From contig WEDG01001426.1 of NCBI GenBank assembly GCA_017591395.1, positions 1 to 64,000 on the forward strand: 64,000 bases of DNA. The letters are read 5' to 3'. The position numbers and the translations under genes are program-made. Shown one piece after another: positions 1 to 9,838 of the stretch. The stretch comes from Schistocephalus solidus. Lineage: Eukaryota; Platyhelminthes; Cestoda; Diphyllobothriidea; Diphyllobothriidae. The notes beneath the pieces are model-generated. The model saw only the letters and a list, made by a program, of their open reading frames with translations, had not been told where the DNA came from and ran no database searches. The number at the start of each line of letters is the position of its first letter. The first letter of the stretch is position 1.

Positions 1-215
1 CCAGTCGTGCCAGCCACCTGCGTCCTCTCCCGCCTCCGGTCTTCTTGACTCTGTCATGACACCGGGTTCAGGTGGGGAGGAGGAGAAGATGCAGTAGCTG
101 CAGTGTAAGGCTACTATCACTTTAAACTAAATCACGCGCAAGTCACCGTCCCTGCTCCAACTTTCCCATGAGCATGACGGTGGACATCGTCGGACTACGA
201 CGGTCGAACTGTCGT
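1..215 (-). repeat. GC-rich dispersed repeat (family A), partial copy
   Basis: This segment is the reverse complement of a GC-rich sequence that recurs at 3790-5220, 41400-41965 and 43480-43870. Shared landmarks are a run resembling 'cctgcgtcctctcccg', the 'tcatgacaccgg' block, and a tail reading 'gtggacatcgtcgg'. It is cut by the window edge. I see no protein behind it; the short open frames found in such copies differ between copies and look accidental. The family is multicopy and non-coding, so a SINE or other non-autonomous element is plausible, but I see no clear A and B boxes. Confidence 0.7.
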
Positions 216-539
216 GTATGTATTATTGTGTGTGAGAGAGAGAGGCGAGGAGAGAGAGAGAGAAGAACGGTTGCAGACTTCAAAATATAATTTTAAAATA
301 ATACAGAATTCAAAGCGAATGGGAGAAGCTGGAGAACGAAAAAGCTGTTCTTGTTGGAATTAAGAAAAGGCGATACATGATCGAATATAAAACGTAAAAA
401 AAACTTGGTCGGAGTGAAAATTTCAAAATTTCATAAGTTAAGTGCTAGTTTTACAATAGGTAAAACGGAAGAAGGGTTCTTGATTTCCTTGCACTTACAC
501 CAACTCGAAAAAATGCGTGCTTTAGGTATCAACTTTCGG
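216..539. repeat. GA microsatellite in otherwise blank spacer
   Basis: A GA-rich simple repeat runs from about 230 to 262 with one interruption. The rest of the interval is AT-rich and I see no gene or known element in it. Confidence 0.7.
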
Positions 540-1860
540 TTTTATGTTTCATCAAGTCCTCAAGGGCCGAGGAAGTTGTCTTAAACTTGAGATAATTACT
601 TTCGCAAAGTTGAGAGCAAAGTATTGGACTCGATACGCTAACAACACGTTCGACCTCATTAAACGAGTAATGGTCGACGAATTCCAGTGTCCTTATTTCC
701 GTATTCCCGGACATCCAATTCACAATGTAGGCAGAAAGTTAAGCCAGCTGTCATTCGTGGACGTCCTTATTCGTCGAAAACCTGACCGACACATAAAAAG
801 AGGGTATATAATAGTTGCATCAGAGTATGAACGGAATTTTCCTAGCTTTTTCAGTTTACTCGCGAAAAGGGAAAAGAGATATCTTCTAAAAACACACTGA
901 TGGTGACCTCGCAACCAGCGTCCATTGAAAAGCGCCAATGCTGACATCATCCTTAACTCTGAAAGCAAAAATTGTGTGGCCTATTAAAGATGTTTCATCC
1001 AAAGTCTTTTGCACAGGGCATTTCGTTACTGCAGTGGCGAGGAGCAATTTAAAAAAGAACTCACTTCCTTGTATGGATTATTCCGGTTCAACGGATACCC
1101 GGTTAGCTTTGTGAAAAACTGTTTCCGACACCTGAGACAACCACAAACCTTCTGTTCTAGTGGAGAACAAGGACTACGGAAATCGTTCACTCCAGCCTTC
1201 ATACATGCATTTTCAGAACGATCGCTCGACAACTAAACTGATTTGTACCTGCATTGCTCACAAGCCGGCGTCGACCCTGCGCGCCTAAAAGACCCCATAA
1301 CCAAACAGCAGAAATCTATGGTCATCCACCACATTCCATGTGCCAATAGCTCTTGCAGTTAAGTTTGTCGTACAGACTGACAACTTGAGAGACATATTAA
1401 CGAACACAAACTGGCCGTCTACCAACTTAAACCCTTGTCCTTCATGTTTGCCCACGCCCTTGAGTGCTACTATCGCTTCAATTGGGACGGAAATGAAGTC
1501 ATTGTCGTATACAGCACCAAACAGGCACGAGAATTACTGTCAGCCTGACACTCTAACAAGACCAGCACCAACCACCATTTTAATCTGGACCCTGCTAATG
1601 AAGGTCTGCGCATCTTGTTGACTGACTTGCGCCCACGACCAAACAGCTGCTAATATTTGCTCAACCATATAGAAGTTAACCATCTCGGGACTCCTCCAAA
1701 CACGGCGAATCGCGGCGGAGACTCTTAAAAACGCCAACATCGGTGCCCTTACCCCTTGCCCCCACGCTACATCGACGAACTTTAATTTCACCGTCTGTAA
1801 TCGCATTGAATCGCCATCTCCCTTCCCCTCCGACACAGGGAGCACTTAAATGCTCCCTCC
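540..1860 (+). pseudogene. Penelope-like element relic (RT plus GIY-YIG), heavily decayed
   Basis: Pieces of a Penelope-like retroelement ORF can be followed across all three + frames. Near 600-680 the RT motif reads RYANNTF, where intact relatives in this window have RYVDDTF, so both catalytic aspartates are lost. A FPDIQFTM match follows at about 700-725, and a block of the type 'LFRFNGYPVSFVKNC' at 1070-1125. The GIY-YIG region (about 1330-1420) has lost the YVGETG core (FVVQTD). A conserved C-terminal stretch (FMFAHALECYYRFNWDG) follows in another frame near 1440-1500. Stops and frameshifts are frequent. The order matches the better-preserved copy at 32.6-34.4 kb. A hammerhead-like motif lies downstream on the same strand, as expected for the 3' end of such an element. 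Confidence 0.8.
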
Positions 1861-1984
1861 CCCAATTTTTTTTTTATCGCAATAATATGCTCACCTCTCA
1901 CGCACACTAGCTGTCTAGCTGCCAGTGTCTATCCTTCTGTGTAAACTGGTCTATTCTTACAATTTTACATTCTTATCTGTTCAT

Positions 1985-2030
1985 TTCGTCTGACGACCGG
2001 TTCGTGGCACTGAATTGAAAATTCCCGAGT
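1985..2030 (+). ncRNA. Hammerhead-like motif, Penelope 3' region
   Basis: The core CTGACGA is at 1990-1996. A hairpin with G-U pairs follows, then GAAA at 2017-2020 and the palindrome AATT. It lies about 130 bp past the end of the Penelope relic, on the same strand. Stem II pairing is weak, so activity is doubtful. Confidence 0.45.
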
Positions 2031-2097
2031 GCCCTTGAATTTTCCGATGAGCCCTCCTTCTGCATTATCTCATTTTGGAATGAACTCTGCCTCAGAG

Positions 2098-2415
2098 TTT
2101 GTGCACTGTTGTGTCCATCAACCTGGTTAAGCAACATTCATGTCCCGTTGCGTCATTGACTTCACTCTAGAGTACGTATAGTGCCGCATAGCGACTTGTG
2201 ATATATGTTGATCAGGTGGAACCGAAAAAGATCAAACAGACAGGAATGGTTATTTCTAGCTTATAAGCCGTCACCAGCAGCTATGGATCAACTGTTGGTT
2301 CCCCTTTATCAACATCTATCACAAGTCGTTACGCGACTTGCTGCGAGGGCTTTAAAGTGAACACCAAGGCCCAATAGGACATATATGTTTCTTAACAAGA
2401 TTGTTGAACACCACA
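2098..2415. repeat. Inverted pair of tRNA-SINE fragments
   Basis: The interval 2098-2282 matches the - strand SINE body seen at 3176-3470, including the 'gtcgcatagcgac'-like block. The interval 2295-2415 carries the same body on the + strand. The two face each other with almost no spacer. Both are diverged from the copies near 3.2-3.8 kb. Confidence 0.6.
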
Positions 2416-2431
2416 CTATTACTAGTATAAC

Positions 2432-2605
2432 ACGAGGCAGGCAGCAGGGTAGAGAAAATAAAGGCCAAATTGAGAATTAAGCACATAAATCTGCTAAGGG
2501 TAGTGCGAGACTTGCGAACCATCAGTACACGTACAATTCGGTCTATGAACTAACCCTTTCCTTCTCTTCGTCGTCTAGGGTAGATGATGAACGCGACACC
2601 ATATA
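2432..2605 (+). mobile_element. Penelope 3' tail with decayed hammerhead
   Basis: This aligns by eye with 35240-35392, the end of the + strand Penelope copy: a glycine/arginine-codon-rich stretch, then a decayed hammerhead at 2487-2532 (CTGCTAA instead of CTGATGA, GAACC instead of GAAAC), then a shared tail ending in 'gatgatgaacgcga'. The well-preserved copy runs into (TA)n at this point; here the family E repeat follows. Confidence 0.65.
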
Positions 2606-2639
2606 TGAAACTCGGATACTTAGGTACAGATATGCCGGC

Positions 2640-2800
2640 AAAGACGTTATACCGTTCTTCCGATACAGATACTAGCTAAAAGCCCCGACACGTAGTTTCA
2701 CCTATGTTTCATCTAAATTTCGGGTCCGACTCTAAAATGTCATATCCCAGTCACTAAACTTCATGTGCTGCACTAAATAATTGCAGAAATTATTAACATG
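2640..2800 (+). repeat. Dispersed repeat family E, diverged copy
   Basis: It shares 'aaagacgttataccgt', 'gatactagctaaaagccc' and a 3' block ending 'gcagaaattatt' with the better copies at 31735-32463. The order of blocks is rearranged relative to those copies. No coding potential is visible. Confidence 0.6.
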
Positions 2801-2821
2801 CTACATATTTATATATATTAT

Positions 2822-2930
2822 GATAGTGAGGTGTTCACCGATCTAAATAAGGAGCATGGATGTTTCGTTGTGCCCTGGAGCTCACTTTAGAGCCCTCGCA
2901 GGCAGTCGCATTGCAACTTGGGGAATATTA
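2822..2930 (-). repeat. tRNA-SINE body fragment
   Basis: The block beginning 'tgatagtgaggtgttcaccg' matches the 3' end of the SINE on the - strand. It directly abuts an AT-rich stretch at 2805-2821, the same boundary seen in the other SINE copies. Confidence 0.6.
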
Positions 2931-2984
2931 TGATGTCGGTTTAACCTTATCATATGCTGTGATTGTGGCTGGAAATTGGCAGGA

Positions 2985-3175
2985 ATGATTCAGCAATATC
3001 GATTTTTCGGCACGTTTTAAATAAAATTACTTTTTGCACACTTACCAGAAGTCTGCGACAACCTGGGGAACCATCGTCGAAAATTTAACTTATTAAGTCA
3101 CTCATTATTCCCAAAGAACTACTTTACTACAAATTATACTTCTTGGGACGCCCGTATTCCAATATGTATATATTT
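2985..3175 (+). mobile_element. Penelope 3' tail, second subfamily, with hammerhead relic
   Basis: It matches the inverted pair at 35442-35610 and 35763-35953: 'caggaatgattcagc', 'gatttttcggcacg', 'tttttgcacacttac', then a hammerhead relic at 3050-3092 (CTGCGAC, GAAAATTT) and a tail ending in a short TA-rich tract at 3160-3175. No ORF is preserved in front of it. Confidence 0.65.
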
Positions 3176-3470
3176 GATAGTGTGTGGCTCACCGATCTGC
3201 TAAAGGAACATTTATGTTCCGTTGTGCCCTGGAACTCAGACTAGAGTACTCACAGACAGTCGCATAGCGACGTGTAACATATTTTAATAATGTGGAACGA
3301 ACAAAGACAAGAGAGACCGGAATGGTCATTTCTGGCTTATTAGCCGTCATCAGCCAGTCATACCCAATCCCAAGTGTGGAACACCTGGGATTCGAACCCG
3401 CGACATTTGGTATTTGAGTCGAACGCTCTACCATTGAGCCACGGGCTCGTTGCTTTGTCGGTTGCGATCG
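3176..3470 (-). repeat. tRNA-derived SINE, full-length copy
   Basis: Read on the - strand, a tRNA-like head lies at 3388-3455. It has an A-box-like TGGCTCAATGGTAGAGC and a B box GGTTCGAATCC, the internal RNA polymerase III promoter elements. A body of about 220 bp follows, ending in ACACTATCA next to TA-rich DNA. The head is tRNA-like but the rest of the unit is repeated many times in the window, so I call it a SINE and not a tRNA gene. Confidence 0.8.
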
Positions 3471-3479
3471 GGAATATGA

Positions 3480-3762
3480 TGATAGTGTGTGGCTCACCGA
3501 TCTGCTAAAGGAACATTTATGTTCCGTTGTGCCCTGGAACTCAGACTAGAGCCCTCGCAGGCAGTCGCATAGCGACGTGTACCATATGTTGTAATGGAAC
3601 GACAAAGACAAGGGGAGAACGGAATGGCCATTTCAAGGAGAACGGATATGGCCGTCATGGCTTATTAAGCCGTCATCACCCAGTCATACCTAATCCCAAG
3701 TGTGGAACACCTGGGATTCGAACCCGCGACATTTGCTATTTGAGTCGAACGCTCTACCATAT
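3480..3762 (-). repeat. tRNA-derived SINE, tandem copy with clipped head
   Basis: A second copy of the SINE follows directly in the same orientation. The B box is present (at about 3713-3723 on the - strand), but the outer part of the tRNA head is replaced by a short TA tract at 3763-3778. The body carries a small internal duplication near 3630-3660. Confidence 0.75.
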
Positions 3763-3789
3763 ATATATTTATATATCATCATAATTTGA

Positions 3790-5225
3790 CCGTCGATTTT
3801 GACGAGGTCCACCGTATGCTCCACACCAGGTGGTGCAGGGACCGTGACTTGCGCGTGAACTAGTTTTAAGTGATAGTAGCCTTGCGCTGCAGTTACCGCA
3901 CTCCATCTTCATCCCCCACCTGAACCCGGTGTCATGACTTAGCCAAGAAGACCGGAGGCAAGAGAGTACGCAGGTGGCTGGCACGGCCGGAGCCGCCCCT
4001 GTGCGTAACAATACACTTGTCTCAGATCCCACGGAGTGGGAGTGCCATAAAGGCCACATTGAGCAGGAGCCATTGCAGCCTGACTCTCAGTCCGCCAGTC
4101 ACCCACTCCACATAAAACACACCTTGGGCTGACCAGGCGGTCCGAGTTATCCCGTCAGTTGGCGACCTTCCAAGCCCTGGCTTATAGCGCACCGTGATAG
4201 TTTCAAGCGCGTCAGGTTGGTTATAGTGAGGCAAATGCGCTGAGCTGTTGACCTCACTCTCTCCCCCACCCACACAGTCAAACCACTGTCCGAGCCGGTC
4301 AGTTGTCTGATGTGGAAATTGCGCAGCTGCTGGTGACCTCATCTACGTGTACTACGTACATGACCTGTCCCCCCCAATACACGAGCACAAGGATTTCACA
4401 GAACAGGGGGTTGAACGGCTTACATCTCACATGTGTGAGATAGCCAGAGGTCACGTTAAGAAGGAGCCAACGCAGCCTGATTCTCAGACCACCAGTCAGC
4501 CACTCTACACAACACACATTGGAAAAACTGCGAGGTCTGAGTGTAGTTGTCAGTTGGCAACCTGCCTACCGCGGCACTCAACGTTACCGCACTCTCTTCT
4601 CCTCCCCCACCTGAGCCCGGTCTCATGAGACAGTCAAGAAGACCGGAAATGGGAGAGGGGGCAGGTGTCTGGAGCGGCCGGAGCCGCCCTTCTGCATTCG
4701 ACTTCACCTGGCTTGGATCCCACGGAGTGGGAGTGCAGTAAAGGCCACATTAAGAAGGAGCCATTGCAGCCTGACTCTCAGTCCGCCAGCCAGCCACTTC
4801 ACACAAAACACACATTGTGCTGAACATGCAGTCCGAGTTATCTCGTCAGTTGGCAACATTCCAAGCCACGGCTTTTAGCCCACCGTGATAGTTTCAAGCG
4901 CAACAGATTGTTTATATTGAGGAAAATGCGCTGAGCTGTCGACCTCACTCACTCTCCCACCCCCACAATCAGACCAATGTTCGAGCCGGTCAGTAGCTTG
5001 ATGTGGGAGTGGGCGCATTGGCTGACGGATCGGCGTACTCGTCTTCGCGCGCAACAGCACGACCTGGCCCCTATAACGCACACACCAGGATTCACTAAAT
5101 CAGGGGATATGGAGGAGCCATTGCCGTTTGACTCCCAGTCCACTGGTCAGCCACTCGACACACACAGCACATACACGGGGTCGACGGCGTGATCTGATGT
5201 AAGCGTCAGATTGGTAGCCTTCCCA
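3790..5225 (+). repeat. Cluster of family A GC-rich repeats, tandem units
   Basis: Several partial units of the GC-rich family lie head to tail. Recurrent blocks are 'ggccacatt..ggagccattgcagcc', 'tctcagtccgccagtcagcc', 'cgtgatagtttcaagcg' and 'ctcactctctcccccacc'. Unit boundaries fall near 4345, 4740 and 4990, with small deletions between copies. The many short ORFs on both strands are not conserved between units, so I do not regard any as a gene. Confidence 0.75.
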
Positions 5226-5233
5226 GCCATGGT

Positions 5234-5234
5234 T

Positions 5235-5269
<35 letters not shown>
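5234..5269. repeat. (TA)n microsatellite
   Basis: Two TA runs are separated by one C at 5251. The tract lies 36 bp beyond the hammerhead-like motif of the - strand Penelope relic and marks its 3' boundary. Confidence 0.95.
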
Positions 5270-5270
<1 letters not shown>

Positions 5271-5304
5271 AGAAAAAGAGGCGATCAAGGGAACAATAGG
5301 TTAC

Positions 5305-5350
5305 ATATCCTGACGTTTCAAAATCAAACAAGATTCCATCGTCGGAGGTA
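5305..5350 (-). ncRNA. Hammerhead-like motif, one core substitution
   Basis: On the - strand the core reads CCGACGA (CTGACGA expected), followed by a stem II with arms GGAATC and GATTTT, then GAAACGTC. The substitution at the second core base is expected to abolish cleavage. It sits between the Penelope ORF relic and a (TA)n tract. Confidence 0.55.
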
Positions 5351-6542
5351 GGTTCAGTACGGCGCCTCACAGTATTTATGGGTTCTGAACATGCTGGCTC
5401 TACAGCTATTCGTGCAGGATGCACTGCAGGGGGGTTGGGGAATTAATTTCTGTCCTGCTTCTCATTGATTTTTTTCTCCCTCGCCTCGCCTGGGTGCTGT
5501 GTTGGGATGGCAAGTGTCATTGACCTCGTATCATTGCTAGCGTTTGTTGTCCCGGACCCGCGTGTCTGTTTCTCGTCCCTCGTTTGCATCTGTCCGTGCA
5601 CGTCTCATCGGTGGTTACTGAGTCGTAGCCGGTGTCTCTGTTCCTATCGGGTTGGAGACGCCCATCATCGGTGTTCGTGAGCAAATTATGTTCACCTGCG
5701 TCCACGATCATGCCTGACCGGAGGTCTTGCTGGTTTGCGTTCTCCGCGGTTATCTCATCGAATGTGTTGGTGTGTGGCATAGGTTCACTCAAGCATGTGT
5801 TCTGGCTCGTTATACGTTTGCTTGCGACCGCAAACAGTCTGACTTCTTACCTGCGATTCTGTTGATTGAGTCGCACTCGTAAGGCCACCAACGAGAGCTG
5901 ATCCATCCTTCTTATGGCCCTTGAGTGCTCACTCATGGGGGTCTGTAGTCGCTTACCGGTCTCTCCGACATAGTTCGCCACACAGAAACCGCATTGATCA
6001 CGATAGACGACGTTCGCCGTTTCGCCGCGTGGCAGGGGGGCCTTGGGTCTTATGACCAGACGTCTTATTGTCGCCTCAGGTTTGTGGGCGACGCCGATCC
6101 CCAGTGGTTGTAAGAAACGAGCAACAGCTTCAGATACGTTCTCGATATATGGCATTTCCCACCACACTTTCGGTGGTTCTATCACTGGTCTTATAACTTG
6201 CCTCGGTTGTCTGCTGCGTTCTATGAAGCTACGAGGATAACCATTGGAGGTGAACATTCGTTGAAGATAATGGAGCTCGGCTGCTTTGTCACCTTTATCG
6301 CTACAATGAGTTTCCGCCCTTTTGTAAAGCGTCCGTACGGAGCTACGTTTGTGGCACAATGGGTTGTTACTTTGGTAACTGAGGACTTGACGTGTGTTTG
6401 TGGCCTTTCTATATACCGTTGTCCTTAGGCTGCCATCGGACTTACGGTGGACTAGGACGTCTAAGAACGCCATTTTACTGTTGGCCTCAGCCTCCATTGT
6501 GAACTGAATGTCCGGATAGATGGAGTTCAGGATATCCTGCAC
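5351..6542 (-). pseudogene. Penelope-like element, 5'-truncated, GIY-YIG end preserved
   Basis: An open frame of 231 codons at 6542-5847 covers the region after the RT active site: YPDIQFTME near its start, FLDVLVHRK, then TVYRKATNTR, SNGYPRSFIE, GIGVAHKPE, and the GIY-YIG core CGFCVANYVGETGKRL near 5960-6005. The element loses frame after 5847, and its C-terminal tail can be followed only loosely to about 5520. The YVDD-bearing half of the RT is absent, so this copy is 5' truncated, the usual state for elements copied by target-primed reverse transcription. A hammerhead-like motif and (TA)n tract follow on the same strand. Confidence 0.85.
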
Positions 6543-6549
6543 GCTTTAT

Positions 6550-7035
6550 TAAAAAAATACAGCAACCCTTTACGGCCAAAGTGACAAAACAGTCAGTTCC
6601 GACAAAGCACGTTATCATAGATTTACCCTTCAAGGGTGACAATATTTCTAATACAATCAAGTGCCGGTTACGCTGCAGCATAGAAAGAACATACGATACA
6701 GCTGAGCTAATCTTTATCCATCTACTAGAAGCCTGTAAATCAACCAGCCAAAGGATGCCTTGCATTGCACGCCACCCCAAATTGTGTTAATGAATTCACG
6801 TGCACTTGTGGATGCAAGTACATTGGGCGAACGCAAAGGCAAAGGACAACCAGAGCCACTGAACATTTGCCTAATTGGTTGTTTAAACAAGAAAATAAAG
6901 TACACGATCTTATTTCACTTAATATCTATTAGACAGCGGACACGCTGTAGACCTCAAAACAGCTTTCCGAGTACCTGTTTGGGCACGAACAACTCGGACT
7001 TTGTGCTACTTAGAAGTGGCGTATATACTTAGGGT
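6550..7035 (+). pseudogene. GIY-YIG endonuclease fragment of another Penelope-type element
   Basis: The + strand frame from 6581 encodes KHVIIDLPFKGDNIS and RTYDTAELIF, a block found before the endonuclease in Penelope-type proteins. After a frameshift near 6785, NEFTCTCGCKYIGRTQRQ gives the YIG half of a GIY-YIG domain with flanking cysteines. The CxC-YIGR form differs from the YVGETG form of the other copies, so this is a separate subfamily. It lies back to back with the - strand relic that begins at 6542. At least one frameshift and several stops make it non-functional. Confidence 0.65.
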
Positions 7036-9655
7036 GAAACCCAACCTTTGCAAGCAACTAGACCACGTGGTCAATCTACAATTGCCCTGGTGATTCTCAC
7101 CCCTAGAAGTTTCATGAGCGTAGTTGTATTAACTCCTCCCGCACATTTTCTTTCCACTGAAGTTTTAAGCTACCGCGTTGACCTGATTATTCTTTAGGTT
7201 GTCCTCTAACCCTTTCTGTTATGTATTGCTTTTCTGTAAATGAAAACTGCTGTCCACTTCCATTCGTTAACTATGTTTTGAAAAGATGGGTTGCAGTTAA
7301 TAAGCCTTCAGTCTTGAATGTGATTCAACGACAAGTGCCCGGTGTGTTTGCCGTTTCAGCCGTTCCGGCTGAAAAAATGCCTGTTTATGTGAGTGCCAGA
7401 GGTTTGCCTTTTCGAATACAATCACCCTCATTTATCCTTCAGTGTAATTTGGATCGTTTGTGGTCGCTGTGTTCTGGTGTTATCTTCACTCATTTTTTGG
7501 TCTCTTATGCTTTCAGAACTTTTATTTCAACGTTTGACTGGAGTAGGTGGTTTAGGAGGCTATGAAAAGAAGTGTGGTCCTCCAGGACACGGTATTCAGG
7601 CCTGACTGTAAATGCTTCGTGCAAGCCCTAAAGAAAATAGTTGCAATCACTTTTCTCCTGATCTTGGCCTTCTGTAGGATTCCTTTAAGAGGACGAGGGT
7701 GAGTTACGAAGTCCTCATTTTGATAGAAATTTCGGTTGTAGACTGTCTATCCCGAGACATCCAGCATGGTTGAGTTGAACTTCAGCCTATTGTTGTCCTA
7801 TGTCCCCTTGCCACCAGTTCTTCTCCTTGCACTCAAATAACTGGTCTCTAGAATACCATGGGTATCTGAGAGAACATGGCGTCAACAAAATTTCGGGAAA
7901 CCTAGTTATAGCACCCCTTGGTACATGACAGCTCCCGTCATTTACATTTAGGTGTGTGAGTGAGGTAGCCCCTGTATCGTTATTTACCACAATAGCAATA
8001 TTTTTGCGTCAGCGCTTAGGTCATGGTACTAAGAAATCAGGCCAGCCTTTTTCAGAAGTGCCGTTACCATTATTCTACTCATACTGTCTCCGGCGTCATC
8101 ACTATCTGGATCGCCTTTGTTGCTCTAAGAATGGTAACCTCCTTCCGTATACTGCTTCAGGACCTCCCTTAAATCCACAAATTCGTCTTCCAGATTTTTT
8201 TACTTTGGTTAGAATCTAAGTGCAACCAATGCAATACTCATCCTCATTACCCACATTGCTTGCCATACTTACACTTTTGGTTCGCTTTGCCGATCCTGGG
8301 CTGCAGACGTAAAGAGAACAAACGCAAATGCTTGATATGAAGGTAAGCTCACTATGCTTTACTTCTGACAAAGCAACGCTGCAGTGCATGCCATTATTGT
8401 AAACAGATGATAGTCCGTAAGAAATCGGTGCATTTAAAACACAATAAGCGCACAATGCGCAGAGTGTTTTTAGTTACTTTAAAAAAAATGATAAAGATAG
8501 GAAGTCCATGCAGAACCGACTCAGCCATTTGTAGGCCCCGAAAGTTCTGGTCAACTTACAATCTCTTCGATGTTTAAAGTTTTGTCCTAGGCTGTTATTC
8601 ACGCGCGAATGGGCTCCGTATTCCAATAGATGCTGTTAAAATATAACGTCTTTCTTAGCTCCATCGCTATAAAGTTGACTTTTTCGTCTTCCGTATTAAA
8701 TCCAGATCTAGGGGAAGATTATTCGCAGTACAAAAGAGCAAGCTCTGTAACAGATTCATCGATCGCAGACTTGTCTTGTTGCGGTGACTCACTCATATTT
8801 AGGCTCGAAATAGTGGACAATGCAGATATGAGATAGAGCTTTATTCACAGATATAGAGTTGAGGAAACGTATAGAAAAATAGTAGTGAGAGATAATATCT
8901 AGGATAGATTTCGATAATGAACGATAATAAATAGGATAGACTCCACCGGAAATGAAGTGTTTCACGAGCAAAAGGAGCATTGTCAGACGATAAATCCCTT
9001 GAGGGTCGAGCGTCGTTGAGCAGTGGGGATTCGATTACCGTCACAGTTGCTGGAGTACAGAAGGGAAAAAGGAAAGTGAAAGTAAGAGTGTTTTTAAAAA
9101 CCCCGCCGGTTCCTGCCCGGAATGTCTGTTTCAGAAAAAAACATCATCTGCTTTGACATCGATTTCTAATAATATTTCACACCAAGAAAAAAATTCTCGG
9201 GGCTGCTGAAGGTAAGTTTATACGTACGATTCCTGCAGAAACGTCAGAGATGGTAACTGCGAAATAGTACCAATAACAAAATATTTCCATTTGGTGCGAA
9301 AATTAGTTTGTTGTGCCCAGTGGATGTGCAATTCAGTTTTTTAATGGAAAGATAGGCGAGTGCATATTGACTCCCTATTGATAACATAGTGGCTAAAAAA
9401 GCACAGATAAATACAGACAATTGAAAGGAATTTGTTTGCATACTGACATGGGAAAAGCAAAAGACGCCGGATAGTCGAAAACAATACACCTATCTGGCTA
9501 CTCTCTTATTGTGAGTAGTATAATTGCATGCAGGTGGATTGTAAATGAAAAACTTGACATGCGGCAAGTTTGAATTTAAGTAATTCGCATAGGTTCAGAT
9601 AACAGCATCCGATACAAGCGAAAATGCGAGTCCAAGGAAGTAATTGAGAAGAAAT
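7036..9655. other. No recognisable gene or element
   Basis: 7036-7215 is probably the 3' untranslated tail of the preceding relic. The rest is AT-rich and holds only short open frames, the longest being 114 codons at 7221-7565. I see no conserved motif, repeat match or splice-bounded exon here. Confidence 0.5.
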
Positions 9656-9659
9656 GGAC

Positions 9660-9838
9660 GCGATCGCTGGGAGAAGAAATTTATTCGCCTGATGTTTCTG
9701 ATTCCAGGTCAAACCCATTTTCAGATAGAGCATCAAATGGAGTAATTCGTAAATAGGGCCTAGCAGTATTCATCGGATTTAGCCCCTATGCTATTGTTAA
9801 TGTAGTACAATTAACGACATCCCCTTCATCGAGGATGA
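9660..9838 (-). mobile_element. Penelope 3' end (repeat family D) with hammerhead relic
   Basis: This segment matches 48370-48545 in the same orientation, with blocks such as 'aatttattcgcctga', 'agagcatcaaatg' and 'ccccttcatcgaggatgatt'. On the - strand a decayed hammerhead lies at 9685-9730 (CTGAAAA core, GAAACATC in place of GAAACGTC). Confidence 0.55.

Noticed and set aside
3388..3455. tRNA gene on the - strand
   Set aside because: A and B boxes are present, but the sequence continues into a body repeated across the window and a second copy lies in tandem, so it is a tRNA-derived SINE.
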